Assembly: GCF_947507565.1 (NCBI RefSeq)
Contig: NC_089194.1
Coordinates: 310,001 to 374,000 of the forward strand
Length of the DNA stretch: 64,000 nt
Direction of reading: 5' to 3'
Source: Oscarella lobularis
Lineage: Eukaryota > Porifera > Homoscleromorpha > Homosclerophorida > Oscarellidae
The position numbers were made by a program, and so were the translations under genes. A model generated the notes under the pieces. That model saw nothing but the letters and a program-made list of their open reading frames with translations. It ran no database searches and had not been told where the DNA came from. Shown in pieces: positions 1 through 11,829 of this stretch (the first letter of the stretch is position 1; each line of letters starts with the position of its first letter).

Positions 1-800
1 TTTTAATTTGATTTCAGCTCGCTTCTCATACTGACGCGTCGATGATCGAAACAGATGAAGAAAGAAGAAGTCGTAGACGAAGGCATCACCCTGGGGACTT
101 GGGTTAAAGTCTCCCTCCGTGTGGGCTGGAGGTTAATATGCGCCACCCTCCCTGGCGGCCGGAGGTTAATTCGCCGCCCTCCCCCTGTGGACTTGGGTAA
201 AGTCCATTGTGGGACTGCAGTGTCAGTCCCAGCGCTTGACCTCCTGGTCAAGCGGCGGAAGTAAAGACGACGGAAAAAAGAAAATGGAATTTCTTGTCAA
301 TTTTTTATTACATCCGGGATATTTAATATAATTATTTTGCCGTAAGATTCCTTACTTTTCGCGTATGTGGCCGCGTGGTTATCGCGGACGGCGCGCCTGC
401 GCGCTCACGCAGCGGATTAAAGCAACCGCGTAGGACGCGCGCAGCGTTAAAGAAAGCACGCGCGCGCGTCTATGCAATCTTTGGCCACGCGAGTGCAGCG
501 ACGTCAACGCTCGCGCACAACAAGAAACGGCACGCACGCTCGTGCAGACAAAAAATTAGCATGCTCCACGTACTAAAAATTTTAATCATGCTTAAAAAGT
601 ACTCTTCTTCATCTTGAGATATTTCTTCCTTTAACCGTATTTCACCTGCAAATATCGTATCAGTAAATTTAAATAATACAACAACTAAAACGATTAACTT
701 TCCAAATATATGTTCCACCTGAAATCGAATTCTTTTCCTAATAATATTAGAATAAATCATATCCTAAACAGAGAAATAGATCAATAAATAACACAACAAA
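1..800. other. Intergenic, no gene seen
   Basis: No supported exon. The first 260 bases are GC-rich with short internal repeats (for example two GGAGGTTAAT blocks near 129 and 162) and may be part of a mobile element. The region after 300 is AT-rich apart from a GC-rich patch at about 365-550. Confidence 0.5.
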
Positions 801-1085
801 GAACCTGCAAAAAAGACGCGTAAATATAAATTAAAAACCTGCAAATAAATAAAAAAACCTGTTAACAAAATAAAAAACACGAAAATATAATAAGAACCTG
901 CGAACAAAATATAAAAACCTGAAAAGGAATTAAAACCTGTGAAAAAAAGCTGAAAAGGAAATAAAAACCTGTGAACAAAAAGCTGAAAAGGAAATAAAAA
1001 CCTGTGAACAAAATATAAAAAGCTGAAATGGAAATAAAAACCTGCGAAAAAATATGAAAAACAGAAAAGGAAATAAAAACCTGCA
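800..1085. repeat. AT-rich minisatellite
   Basis: About ten degenerate copies of a motif built around AAAACCTG plus an A-rich tract (often AACAAAATATAAAAA or AGCTGAAAAGGAAATAAA), spaced about 18-40 bases apart. The long minus-strand frame across it (862-1086) is a low-complexity product of the repeat and is not a gene. The spacers are not unique, so this is not a CRISPR array. Confidence 0.8.
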
Positions 1086-1238
1086 AAGAAGAAAACCTAC
1101 TAGACTACCCTAAAAAGAAAGAAAATAACGTGATAAAAACCTAGAATACCTCATCAATCCATTGACCTAAAATATGCCTATATACTAATCAACCTAGATT
1201 ACCTCAAAAATCCATTGAAAAAATGGTCTAAAGCACGT

Positions 1239-1319
1239 GGCGGCTGCTAGCTACAGCACGTCGGGGAGAAGGAGCTACAAGCCTACTACACAAGCCGCCC
1301 TACCCTACTAGCAGCCGCC
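1239..1319. mobile_element. Small inverted-repeat element (MITE-like)
   Basis: Perfect 12-base inverted arms, GGCGGCTGCTAG at 1239-1250 and its complement at 1308-1319. The block and the bases after it (ending near AATGCAAAGG) resemble a second block at about 25145-25260, so it is a dispersed element. No protein is encoded. Confidence 0.55.
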
Positions 1320-1654
1320 AACTATAAAATCTTAATGCAAAGGAAGCGGACCCGTGCAAACTAACGTAGTGATGCAAACCAAGCATGAAACGGGGGAGGT
1401 TTCATTACACTAATTACTTTCGCCAAAGTGTCGTCCCGCTACACTCCCTGCAACGTACACAAGTGGGCTTTGTGCGATGCAACACCACCAGCCCCCACTC
1501 GCAAACCCCAACCCGCCCTCGATTGAACTTTTGGAAACCAGACCTAATAGTTAGACTGTCGGAAATTTTTCTATGCCCACGAGCGCGGGCAGTGGCATCG
1601 CATGTACTCAGCGCCGTGTACGTCACAAGAAGCCCCGCCCCTTAAGTGTACGCC

Positions 1655-2375
1655 TACACAAGTGGGGCCCCCAATTGGGTGATGCGAACCTGGTCGTCGC
1701 GCTGGCATCGCACGCGCGATTCTTCTTCTCTTCTTTATCGCCGAACTAGAGAAAAAGAAAAAGGAAATGAAATGAAACACACGGCAGGTGCGCGCGATGA
1801 GGGATTGCTTAGATGCGAGCGGATTATGCGCGCATCGCGTGGCGAAAAGTCGTTGGAGAGTACAAAGGATCACGTCGCGCATTCGTTCGACGAGCGAAGC
1901 CGCTCTAGGTATGCGCGGTGCACAGACATGACGGACAACGAGATTGCTAACTGAGAAAATAAACCGTACATAACGCTTACCAAATCGCGAGGGTCTCCAA
2001 ACGAGGCGGCAAAGCCTGCATCTCAAGGCAGAGTTATAGTCGTAGAGATGAGCATGCGGCCGGCGCGGCAGGCCTTCGGGAATCAGGATTCAGGACGGAG
2101 AGTTGGAGACGAAGAACAAAGAAACACTTCGGAAAAACTCCCGGACGCGAACACCCCGCCTAAAAGGAGCGACCAATGAGAAGAGCTGGCGTGGCTCACG
2201 TGAGAAATGGGCAGATCTCAAATCACGCATGCGTATGCTTACATACGTATATACACTCAATTTATGAATCCGTTACTGGTAGACAACGATGCCACGATAC
2301 ATGCAGTGTTATAAGGCCATGGCGACAAACAACAATCGATAATCATACAAGCCCACCAACTGAAACTTGACGAAG
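1655..2375. repeat. Dispersed repeat family, copy A
   Basis: About 700 bases clearly related to 50680-51345 and in part to 56190-56540. Shared landmarks in the same order include GTGGGGCCCCCAATTGGG, GCCGAACTAGAGAAA, GATGAGGGATTGCTTAGATG, AAAGAAACACTTC, GCGACCAATGAGA, CACGTGAGAAA and CAATCATACAAGCCCACCA. No convincing frame is shared between copies, so it looks like a non-autonomous element. The frames at 1571-2026 and 1646-1954 are chance frames. Confidence 0.75.
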
Positions 2376-2411
2376 CAAAGTCCATTGACACTAACCTGTC
2401 TAAGTCACATG

Positions 2412-5400
2412 TTATGATAAGTGACTTTTAGAATATTCCTCCTTGATTAAAGGCAGAGGTACTCCTGCTTTTTGGCAAGCTCTTAACAGCTCGCCAACAT
2501 TTGCCTTCCTCCCATTTTTCCTAGACCACTTATTAATTAGGTACAGAAGCCTGTCACTGTTTCTATCCATGAAGGAAGATCTGTAATTTCGTAGGATTGA
2601 TATCCAAGATATTCGGCAATAGCCTTCCATTCATCGTTTCCAACTTTAGCAACAGCCATCTTAAAATCCAGAAATTTCGAATCCGAAACCATAGCATCAA
2701 CAGGAGGAAAAGAGATCAAGTAGGAAGCGATATCTGAAAACAAAGAGCTCGATTCTCAACACAATGAAATTCTCATGCACACCTATTTTCTGACTAGAGC
2801 AAGCTGGACGATTTAGCAAATCTTGTAGATTCTGAGCAGCTGCCGCTTTCTGCGCAAACCATAAATAAAAAATCACATACTCGAAAAAACCATAAGAAAG
2901 ATGTCTCACCTCATCAGCAGAAAGTTCAATAGCACCTTCACCATGTAAAAGAGAGAGCAAATATAAGACGTCATTTTTTCGCGCAGCGTTAGCCAAGGAT
3001 TGAGCTGTGGCATTAAGATTCTCACTCCAGAGAGCGAGAATGTCGCCAGAAATTGCGCTTTTCACGATATCCGCGGGCGATGGGCTAAGCAAGGCGCTGG
3101 CTAGAGCGTTCCGTCCAACTTCATCTTTCTCCAGGCAAGTATCTATTACACAGCGCGTTTTGTAAGAAATATAATCGATGTGATTATCAGGAAGAGCAAA
3201 GAGCTCTTTGAGGCTGTCTTCGACCGTTCCCTCAAAGAGTGAAGCGCTAGACTTCGTCGAATTCTTTATCACCTTTTCGACCGTTTCCTTTCTGTACGCC
3301 CCAGGAGACTCTTTCAGTTCTTTCAATTCAGAGCAACTTATGTACCACAGGTGTCTCTCCATTCCTGGACTTTTCTCTTGAAGTACCATTTCGCCCGTTC
3401 TCATGAGATCTTTGAGTAGTTTCATGCATTCTCCCTCTGAATGCTTAGGACCTCGCACAATGAAGTCTAAGGACTTGTCCACGTCTTGCAGAATTACCAT
3501 TCCTTCTAGCGAAAATTCGTCAATTCTTTTCTTGATCATTAGACCACCCTGCCACAGTACCGGTTCCAAGCCACAGAAACATTTGGTATTGCGAACGTGA
3601 CACTGAAGAAACGGCATTGTGCCTGGGGTTATTATATCAGTCTCGTCTTCTCGTTTCCACCGACGGCCAACGTATACCGTCATTAGAGCATTTCTACACC
3701 ATACTTCGGGTGGACGCTGTTGTTGAATTAGCGCTGGGAATTGATATGTGTTCGGCCTATCTGGAAGTTCAAAGCAAATTTCCAAACGGCAAAGAAGTGA
3801 TAGCGTTTCGTCGATATTATCCCACTTCTGCTTGTTGAAAGCTTCAAGTGCTCTTTTGATCTTCTCCTTTGTCGTTGTTCCAGGAGTAGAACAGGAGAGA
3901 GTGATTTGAAACTCTTCAGGAGACAAAATGGGACCAAGAACGCTATGACACAGCCATGAAAGCTCGAGAATTATTATATCTTCCATGACAAATATCTACG
4001 AAGAGACGCATTTTGAAATGAAAAATATTATTAACCTACTTACCTCGCCAATGCCCTGCAAATATTCAACAAGCAACGTTTGAACCTGTTCCGTAAGGCC
4101 AGGATAGATGCTTGCAACCATTATCTGCTTAAAAGCATCGGCATCCATACAGCGATTTTCCTAAAAAAGCTATTAGCTCTTACTCAAACAACTAACAATC
4201 GCCACTCGCCTTTTCAGGAGTCAATAATCCCCTATACCTCAGAAGAGTCAAACATTTTTTCCTTACTGATTCCGCCGACTCGTTTGAAAACGAATAGCGA
4301 ATGTCGTGCGGCATAGTGCGCAGTTTAGAGGGATTGCGCAGCGTAGGTAAAATTAATGCCTTGGCCACTTCAACAATAATTGGAACATCACTTGCAGCCT
4401 GCATGCATGAAAGAAATTGACAAGCAAACATAACAACTGTATCTTCATTACCTCAATTGTTTTCTTTTTGACATCGCCAATAGCTTTTTTAAGAAAATCT
4501 AACTCGGTTGACCTCCCATCTCGACAGTTCAAAAGAAAGTAATTCTCGTGAAAGTCAAACCAAGCGCCAAACGTTATATGCAGGTACCGAAAAAGTCGTC
4601 TCATATTGTTCTCTCCAGATTTCCAATCGGAAAGCAAATCCTTTTTGCTGCCTAAAACTAAGACGTTTGCTTTTTCAGTGAAGGCTCCACTGCACTTCAC
4701 AAATGACAGAATAAAGTGGCTGGACTCTCTGAGCTGGTCGTAGCTCTGGGTCAAATCGACAACCAGAAGAAACATTGTCGTAGTCTCAGAAAAGAAAAGC
4801 CCGTGCGTCTTGTAGAAGAAAGGCGGCCCTGAAAAGTCGCAAAAGACGAGTTCGCCAGCTGAGTCGACGGTCACTGTGGTTACAGCCATGCTGGCTGTAC
4901 GCACATCGTCGTCCTCTTCGCACCAATCAATTTTCTGTAGCGTTTTGATGAGGGTCGTCTTGCCAGCTCTCTCCTTTCCAACTACGCAGACTTTGATCTT
5001 TCTGGGCTTTATTGTGCCATGCGAATAAAGCTTGGAGTATCGATATGAAGTCTAAAGGAAGTCGTATAGGAGACGAAATTGGCAACACCTACTAAGCAAT
5101 TGACCCATGCTTCAAAAAGTGCCTGCGACGTAGGGGCGAGTTCGTAAGGAAGGCTTCTATTCTGAATCAGAAAGAATGAAAATGTTTCATCATATAAGAT
5201 TACCTTATCTACACTACAAGTATAACATACAACACGAAGCGGTTCATTTGTACTGTACACGCATTCAATAAGGAACTCAACTACAATACTAAATGAATAA
5301 TAACCTTGTCAGGAATGTCGATGAGTGAAGGGCTTGACAAAAGAATTAGAGTCAATAGATTCCTTTGTTGAACTGAAAGAAAACTTAAAGAAACAAAAAA

Positions 5401-7230
5401 AACAATGGTCAAATTACCAGCATCTCTCCACGATTGAGCAAGGAAGTGTAGAAGTGATTCCCCGTGCTGAGAAAAATACCGTGAAATAAGCAAGGCGCAT
5501 AACGCAAAATTTACCTCATTTGTCTGATTGACATCAGCTCCAGCATCAATTAGTATCTTGGCAAGTTTTGTGTCACAACGAGAGCAGGCGATTTGCAAAG
5601 GCCACCTTTCAGTTAGATACTGCCAGAAATACTAATTACACATAAACATGTTAATTAAAACCGACGTCGTCTTTGCAATAGACATCAGCTCCATTGTCCA
5701 GTAAAAGCTTTGCTATTCCGACATGACCTATCGAACAGGCTTCTAGCAAGGGTACAAATGAATCCTTATAAAAAATAAAAAAAAGATATAGTCATAGCTA
5801 ACCCTAATAAAAGTTATGAAAACCCCATCTGCATTGACATTCGCTCCAACGTCGACCAAAAGCTGAGCAATTTCGAAGTATCCTTTTTCACATGCAATAA
5901 TCAAGAGTCTTGTATCCTAAAATTCCTCATCAATTAGGAAAAACAATCCTTGCAAAAAAACTACTAACAGAGTATTCATCTACATTAGCTCCAGCGTTGA
6001 TCAAGAGTCTTGCAAACTCGACGTCACCACGATGACAAACTATTCTCAAAGGAAGCTCTCCAAACTAAAAGTACACATCAGAGGAGTAATCGTCTGAGAC
6101 TTTAAAGAACAAACGTCGTTGCTCTCATTGACATTCGCTCCAGCATCGATTAATAGTTTTTCGAAATCAGCCCGATTCGTCTTGCAAGCTCTCAGCAAAA
6201 GCCCTTCATCAGCCTAACGAGTTAACTTTGCCGATAAACGTCTCATTAAGTCACCATGCTCTTCTCAACCTCATATGTCTGAGATATATCTGCCACCGCA
6301 TCAATCAATAATTTTGCTACTTCAAGATGATTATTCTCTAAAGCAGCCCACAATAAACCTCGATCATACTATAACAAGAGAACAGAAGTAGCGAAAAAGA
6401 ACTGCCTAACTCAACTTAGCAACACACCAAGTCTGTTCCATTGCCATTAGCACCGGCGCCAATTAAAACTTTAACAACTTCCACGTGATTATACCAGCAA
6501 GCTGCCGCCAAAGCCTAATTATATAATCAAATAAATAAAAAAATTAATTACGTGATGTACAACAAACCAGCCGCGAGTTGTTGGGCTTTGCACCGGCTTT
6601 GAGAAGCATTTTTACAATTTCTAAATGACCATTTTCACATGCCGCCCACAAATATCCTCGGTTAAGCCAATTGGAATTTTTCATAACGAAAAAAGGAACA
6701 CAGGGAAACGAACCGCGTCTCGCTTATTGATATCGACTCCAGTTCTGATGGAGTGCCTAACTCTTTCGGAATCACCATTGGAGCAAGCTGCTCTCAAAGA
6801 ATAGAATTCCCTGTCCAACTAAGAAGGTGATGACGCAAGTAAACACACAATTAAAACATAACAAACCGAGACGTCGTTGCTCGGATTAATGGCAGTGTAA
6901 AGAGAGCATTCCTCATAAAGAAATGCTCCGATTTCCGAACTCTTCGTCGACAAGGCCAATTCATACGGTGTAAGTCCTGCAGAAAGCATAGCAATTGATT
7001 AATATGCACTAAATCAAAAGACGATAGAGCGGAGCAGAGCACGTGATGCTAGGACCCCCTATGACGTCTCATCGCGTCGAGTCCTTTAGTTTAGCACCTT
7101 GCTCATTTGTCCATTCGTCGCTTAAGTTGGCTCCGTTTCTTACGCATTCTTTTACTTTCACAAAGTCTTCAGATTCAATAGCGTGAAACAGCGCCGTTTG
7201 TAATTCAATTTCCTCCATCGCTCCGTTCAT
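2412..7230 (-). CDS. Ankyrin-Roc-COR-death domain protein 1 (DAPK-like ROCO), with frameshift
   Basis: A multi-exon gene with ATG at 7230 (MNGAMEEIEL) and stop at 2412. About eleven ankyrin repeats are seen, nearly one per exon, each with the LLxxGAxxN pattern (for example LLIDAGANVN near 6150). A Ras-like Roc domain follows at about 5000-4450, with P-loop GKERAGKT, DFSG as the DxxG box and SKKD in place of NKxD. A COR-like region at about 4430-2800 is next, then a death domain at about 2700-2420 (WKAIAEYLG, then LLYLINKW). The order matches DAPK1 without its kinase domain, so a role in death or stress signalling is inferred. The two halves of the death domain lie in different frames with no possible intron between them, so one base seems to be missing at about 2565-2590. 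This is either an assembly error or a mutation truncating the last ~50 residues. A paralogue lies at 31611-35464. Confidence 0.85.
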
Positions 7231-8200
7231 CTCGCCTATACGAATGAAGTTTAGCTTCCTAAGATACTCTCTTCAACTTTTATCGCTTTATTCGTGGCTA
7301 CTTGGAGCGGTTGGACGCAACACGAAGTCGTGAGAAGGTCGCTACTTTTACGGTAAGCTCGTAACAATTCCAAACATACGTCACATCGTGACCTCCATCT
7401 GCATACAGTACCTGAAAGCTGCATTCAATGAACGGGTTGTTTTCGATTGTTCTTACCTTAGTGAGAAATTAGAATATTCAAAAACCAGACGCTCATAGTG
7501 TCATTCATTTACTCCGATATATGCATTATACAGTAATTACGTCGTTCGTTTTTAGATACGGCTTCAAACTAGAAGCTCACGAATAAGCAAGAGATGAAAC
7601 AGAGTCAGTGAAGGTGAAAGCCAGCTGCGGAGCGAGAAGAAGAGTATTTTTGTTACCTCTCTTTCGGAAAGTGCGTCTGAGTACAGTAGCTAAAATATTA
7701 TTACGGCAGTAGCAGGATTTCAAAATGGGAGGGTCTGCCCCTCAAAAAAATTTTTAGAGAGCGTGGTTTCTTCGCTAAATTTCCGCGATTTTAGGCTAAT
7801 TTTTAATCTTGTATTGGTCGCGTAAATCTTATAAGAGCCTTGTTGGTAAGGCTTTTATCAAAAAATCCTTTTTCATTGTCACAAAAACATCTTTTCACGT
7901 CTGATTATGTATGTCTATACAAGTTTTCACTATGCAGGCGAATGAAGTGTAGAAAGAAGTGGCGATTGCTCCCGTGAAAGCTATGGAATGCAATAGCGAC
8001 TCCAAAGAACAATGAACAATATTATTGTAGGTAAATGCTCCAGCCTGTCCGTGGGGTGAGGAACACGCTCGTAGGGGTGGATACGGCCTTTTTCTTCGCA
8101 GCTGTACGGCTTGAGCTCGGGTACTGATGACGCAGAAAACGGCGAAGCCAGAGGTTGATATGGACCTTTCCAAACGAATTAAGAACCACGACCTTTTGCG
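7231..8200. other. Intergenic, 5' flank of ROCO gene 1
   Basis: No coding exon is supported. It should hold the promoter and 5' leader of the minus-strand ankyrin-Roc gene. No clear TATA box or large repeat is visible. Confidence 0.4.
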
Positions 8201-8202
8201 TT

Positions 8203-8390
8203 TGTGTTGAAATTGACGCCGTTGTACTGGACAAGCTTGCACTTTGGCCACGCGCGGACCAATCGAGTAGAGCACTCCAATTTATCGTCAAATACCTTCG
8301 CGATATTCCTCACAGCTCCAGCGTCGACATCTTGATTTAGGCCACACAGTTTGCATGCTGAACCTGTGCCGAGGTTAGATTCTGTTATTA
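8203..8390 (-). CDS. Possible isolated exon, unknown cysteine-containing protein
   Basis: A minus-strand frame of about 60 codons opens after an acceptor-like CAG near 8390. It contains CKLCGLNQDVD, KVFDDKLEC, RAWPKCKLVQYNGVNF and a donor-like AAGGTCG near its end. Four cysteines in a mixed-composition sequence look coding-like. No start, stop or neighbouring exon could be joined to it and no family is recognised. It could be a relic exon. Confidence 0.25.
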
Positions 8391-8668
8391 GGAATTGTCC
8401 GCTTAATAGAGGCCGCTAAGAAAGGCTCAACTACAAGTACATCAAGGCGACGTTTAGTTTAGCATGTGTCTAAGCGTAGCCGGTATAAACAGCGGTCGTT
8501 TCAAAGGCCTCTCCTAAATTCTGGATCGTTCCCTCTAAGTGGCAGCGCAGCTAGTTTTCTCGTTTTATTGGCAAGAAACAGACAAAGAAACAAGTAGACT
8601 CAGAAGGACATCAACACTCAGAAGCGTAGCTTAGCTCTTTCAAGTCCGGAAAGCATGCAGGCTCTTGC

Positions 8669-9130
8669 CTACACTCCGAATACAATGAAAGTTGCAGCGC
8701 GATCGCTTGTATGTTGGAAGTTGCCTCCACCGGTCACATATCTGAACTTGTTGCAGCTGATTTCGGTGATGACGGCATTGTCGACAGTCCAACCATTTTG
8801 AGAAAAGGACTGCGGAAATACTTGCGTGATGCTAACCGCCGGTCTGCTGATGAAAGGCTTAGAAAAGTAGACGGTGTAAACGCCGCCCTTTTCACGTTTC
8901 ACAGAAAACTTCTCGCCCTGAGTCGAAAGAATTCCGCCGTTTCCGGCAACGTAGCCGCCAATCAATCGACCAAAGACACTTCTTTTGCTTATTTCGTGCG
9001 ACTACAAAGAAGAGCATATGTATATACAGCCAACCCGGCCATTCGGTTAGTTGATAATCGGTACTTTGACTGGGACGGATTCTGTCACAGCAATCAAGAG
9101 GAAAAGTATCCCTGCACAGCGAATACTCAT
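8669..9130 (-). CDS. Small secreted protein, about 132 residues
   Basis: Two exons. The ATG is at 9130 and exon 1 (9130-9065) encodes a signal peptide (MSIRCAGILFLLIAVTES). A 63-base GT-AG intron (9064-9002, phase 0) leads to exon 2 (9001-8669), with stop at 8669. The mature part has a glycine-rich start (GGYVAGNGG), then a beta-rich stretch (GEKFSVKREKGGVYTVYF, SRPAVSITQVF) and ends FIVFGV. The pattern xFxVxRxxxGxYTVxFxxxFxxxPAV recurs in small extracellular and collagen-tail proteins of invertebrates and bacteria, with no settled function that I know. It has a single unpaired cysteine in the mature part. The signal and splice structure make it a likely real gene. Confidence 0.7.
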
Positions 9131-9180
9131 GGTAGCTCTGTTCGGAGAGACGTCGAAGTAAGAGAGCGAACTGGCGTCTG

Positions 9181-10805
9181 AGTGAGACAAGGAGGATTAT
9201 ATAATCTTTGAACTTTCTTTACCTTGCTTTATGAACCGGTAAACGGATCTTTGTTGTTAGCAACAGGGTATTGTTATGGCGCACCGTAGGACGGATGTGG
9301 TGAAGGCACACGCTTTTCATCAGCCGTGTCCACAGTGAAGAAACGCAAGCAGCTATAATGTGATGCATTAGCCACCCTGCCGTCGTGTCGTCTATCAACA
9401 TCAAAAGCGAAACTTCCCGGGTCTCCCGCGGTACTCGCGTGCGCTGACCCCGTTTTGGGTAGCTAGAGCAAACATACTAATAACAAGGACGGATCGAAAT
9501 CGAGCTATAAATAACAGTAGGCGCGTACGAAAGGCAGGCACGTCATGGAGCCGTTTCATACCTAGCGAGTCAAGCGAATCCGTTTCGTTTCCGCTTTCGC
9601 AAGTAGTCATTACACGTTCAGGAAAGCCTAAGAATTTTCTTTTAGTTTGCACGTCATTTATTCAGAAACAACTAGACTAACTCATAAATCATTTGACGCC
9701 GTGTCCATGGTGAAGGCACGTAGACGACTTAGGTTATCTATTTGCCACGTCGATCAGTACTCGCCTAGCCGCGTCATGTCCTTCATCAACATCGAAGGTG
9801 AAACTTCCTTGGCCCGCGTTATACTGGCACACGCTGACCCGCCTCGCGGTGAATAAGAAAGAACAAGAGCAACAAACTACAACATTTACATTAATTTACT
9901 CTCAACGTAGGAGACCTTGGCCTGCAGCGGTGCTCGCGCAGGCGATGAGCCCATGAATGATCTCTAACCTAAGCGTGTAGTTTACAGGCCCGTAGAAGAC
10001 GGTCCGGCCGGTCCGGACCACTTTTCGGCAAGAATACATTTTTGGAGTATTTCTGAGCGGTGTGTCTCGCTTAACTTAAAAGGGTCCTGCGTAGTGCACT
10101 AGCTATGTCACTCGCCGTTCTTGAGGTCTAGAATTGGCTCTGACGTGCAGATGCTATAAAACTGACCCTCGTGCGAAAGTGGTCGCAAACATTTTGCGCC
10201 CGCGATAAATAAACCGGACGACTCTACAACTGCTTGCTACGGCCCTGGTTCATAAGACAAATCGAAGCTTCCCGTGTTTTTCACTGAAGGTGCGTGGTTT
10301 TAGCGTCGCGCCGTGGAGACGATCGAAATTTGCCAAGGTATTGAATTGCTACGCTTATACAATGCGAAATGAAAGCCTTGACATTGTAGGAAGGAATACT
10401 TTCGGTTTGTTCCGATATCGATCGAGGAAGTAACGTAGTACAGTCCTCCTGAAGTCAGATGCGCGCTTAGGATAAATAAACAATACGTGTTGGAAAGTGA
10501 AAGTGAAAGTAGGCGCGTATAAGATAAGACGGACGACCGTACAATATATAGGGAATCGCAGCCGAAGTCTACCTATGAGACTTCGCTCAGTGAAGAAGCG
10601 TAGCAGAACTGACCCGGCCACGCAGTTGAGTGAGTGAATTCGTTTATTTGACATGAAATTGCGAATTTTGCTTACGTTTCTTCAATATTTCGCCATTTTC
10701 CAATCGTAGAGGAAAAAGTGTGATAGTGACCACGTACATTTAGTTAGACTGCTATATCGTCGCCCTGTCTGCTCTTCTTCTGACGATTCACGTTACCCGT
10801 ATTTA
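9181..10805. other. Intergenic with a diverged duplication
   Basis: No gene is supported. Two blocks, about 9300-9460 and 9690-9860, share spaced motifs (GCCGTGTCCA, CATCAA then AACTTCC, CGCTGACCC) and look like an old direct duplication. On the minus strand the second block reads CQYNAGQGSFTFDVDEG before a stop, so they may be exon relics. A short TGAAAGTGAAAG motif at about 10500 recurs near 62940. Confidence 0.35.
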
Positions 10806-10964
10806 ACCGAATAGTAGCCGCGTCTACTATTTTTTTCGGACCCACTTTCCAAAACAAAAAGTTTTTCTCTAAGGCTGTACGGCGTTTTGAACGGGTCTGT
10901 AGGTAAAGGTAGGTACTAAATGTTCAGGGTGCGGCTACTATTCGAGATTCGGCTACTATTCGGT
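10806..10964. mobile_element. MITE-like element
   Basis: Perfect 15-base inverted ends, ACCGAATAGTAGCCG at 10806-10820 and its complement at 10950-10964. A third partial copy (CGGCTACTATTCG) lies just inside the right end at 10932-10944. No coding capacity. The size (about 160 bases) and clean ends fit a non-autonomous DNA transposon. Confidence 0.55.
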
Positions 10965-11195
10965 AAGTATGATTGTTTTAACCTTTTCATTGTATCTTTG
11001 GATACAATGTTTCTAGATAGGACCAATTCGTAAGATCTGACAAACTCCCTAAAAGGAGACCAGAATTAATAATATACGACGATAGAAATAATTTACCAAC
11101 ACCTCCTGGAGCTGAACGAAAAAAAAGCGTACACTGTTAGGAACAAGTTTTAGTTAGGAAAAATGTGTCGGTTTGTCTTGCATGAAATTGCAGGT

Positions 11196-11343
11196 GTAAC
11201 AGTAAAATATAAAGCAGAGTGCAACGTGAAGGAAAAAAGAGAAGAGTACTTGATGGTGATGATGGTGATATATATTATCGTCGACGATCAAGTATTCTTC
11301 TCTTCCTCAATCGTACAGATTGAGCATTTCATTTTACTGTTAC
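11196..11343. repeat. Long imperfect hairpin
   Basis: Inverted arms of about 60 bases at 11196-11255 and 11288-11343. They begin with GTAACAGTAAAAT and its complement, and the inner stem AGAGAAGAGTACTTGAT pairs with ATCAAGTATTCTTCTCT with one mismatch. The loop is about 32 bases. Could be a MITE or a transcribed small-RNA precursor; the sequence alone does not decide. Confidence 0.55.
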
Positions 11344-11545
11344 AAACGCAAGACCGTATGTTGCGGGTTTTTAGAGCGGGAGTTTTAGTGGGCCCCCTCA
11401 AAGGGATACCCGTTTATTTCCGGAGGGCGGGGTTGTAAAAAGCCGTTTGTTTCCTGAAGGGGGGTTGTAAAAAGGTTGGCGCAGGCAGCAGGCGGAAAAC
11501 CTGGAACGATCACTCGAAAATTCATGGATGCGAGCAAAAGTGGTG

Positions 11546-11702
11546 TTGAAAGAAGTACAGTGCGCATGTGTAAGCAGAAATATCAGAGGACGAAGCTGGA
11601 GTACTCAAAAAATAAAATTCCGTTGATCTGTCTCTAATGCATCTACGGTTGAACACATCGGCGGATATTGTAGCTCTCTCGCATGCGCACCGTACTTCTT
11701 TC
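11546..11702. repeat. Inverted repeat arms flanking 115 bases
   Basis: GAAAGAAGTACAGTGCGCATG at 11548-11568 is matched by its near-perfect complement at 11682-11702 (one mismatch). It lies directly 5' of the decayed methyltransferase, whose arrival it may mark. Nothing between the arms looks coding. Confidence 0.5.
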
Positions 11703-11829
11703 GATCAAAGCTTCTTCTCGCATTCATCAATTTTTGAGCAATCGACATTCCAGGTACCGACACATGTTCGGAGCTCGTAAAGACACGGGTTGGGTTCATT
11801 TCGGGCTTGTAGAAGTGGTGGCAAGCAAT

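Noticed and set aside
862-1086. Repeat array as a CRISPR locus or a phenylalanine-rich gene
   Set aside because: Units are degenerate and AT-rich with no unique spacers; the frame is low complexity.
3403-3838. Plus-strand frames inside ROCO gene 1
   Set aside because: Antisense shadows of clear COR-domain exons.
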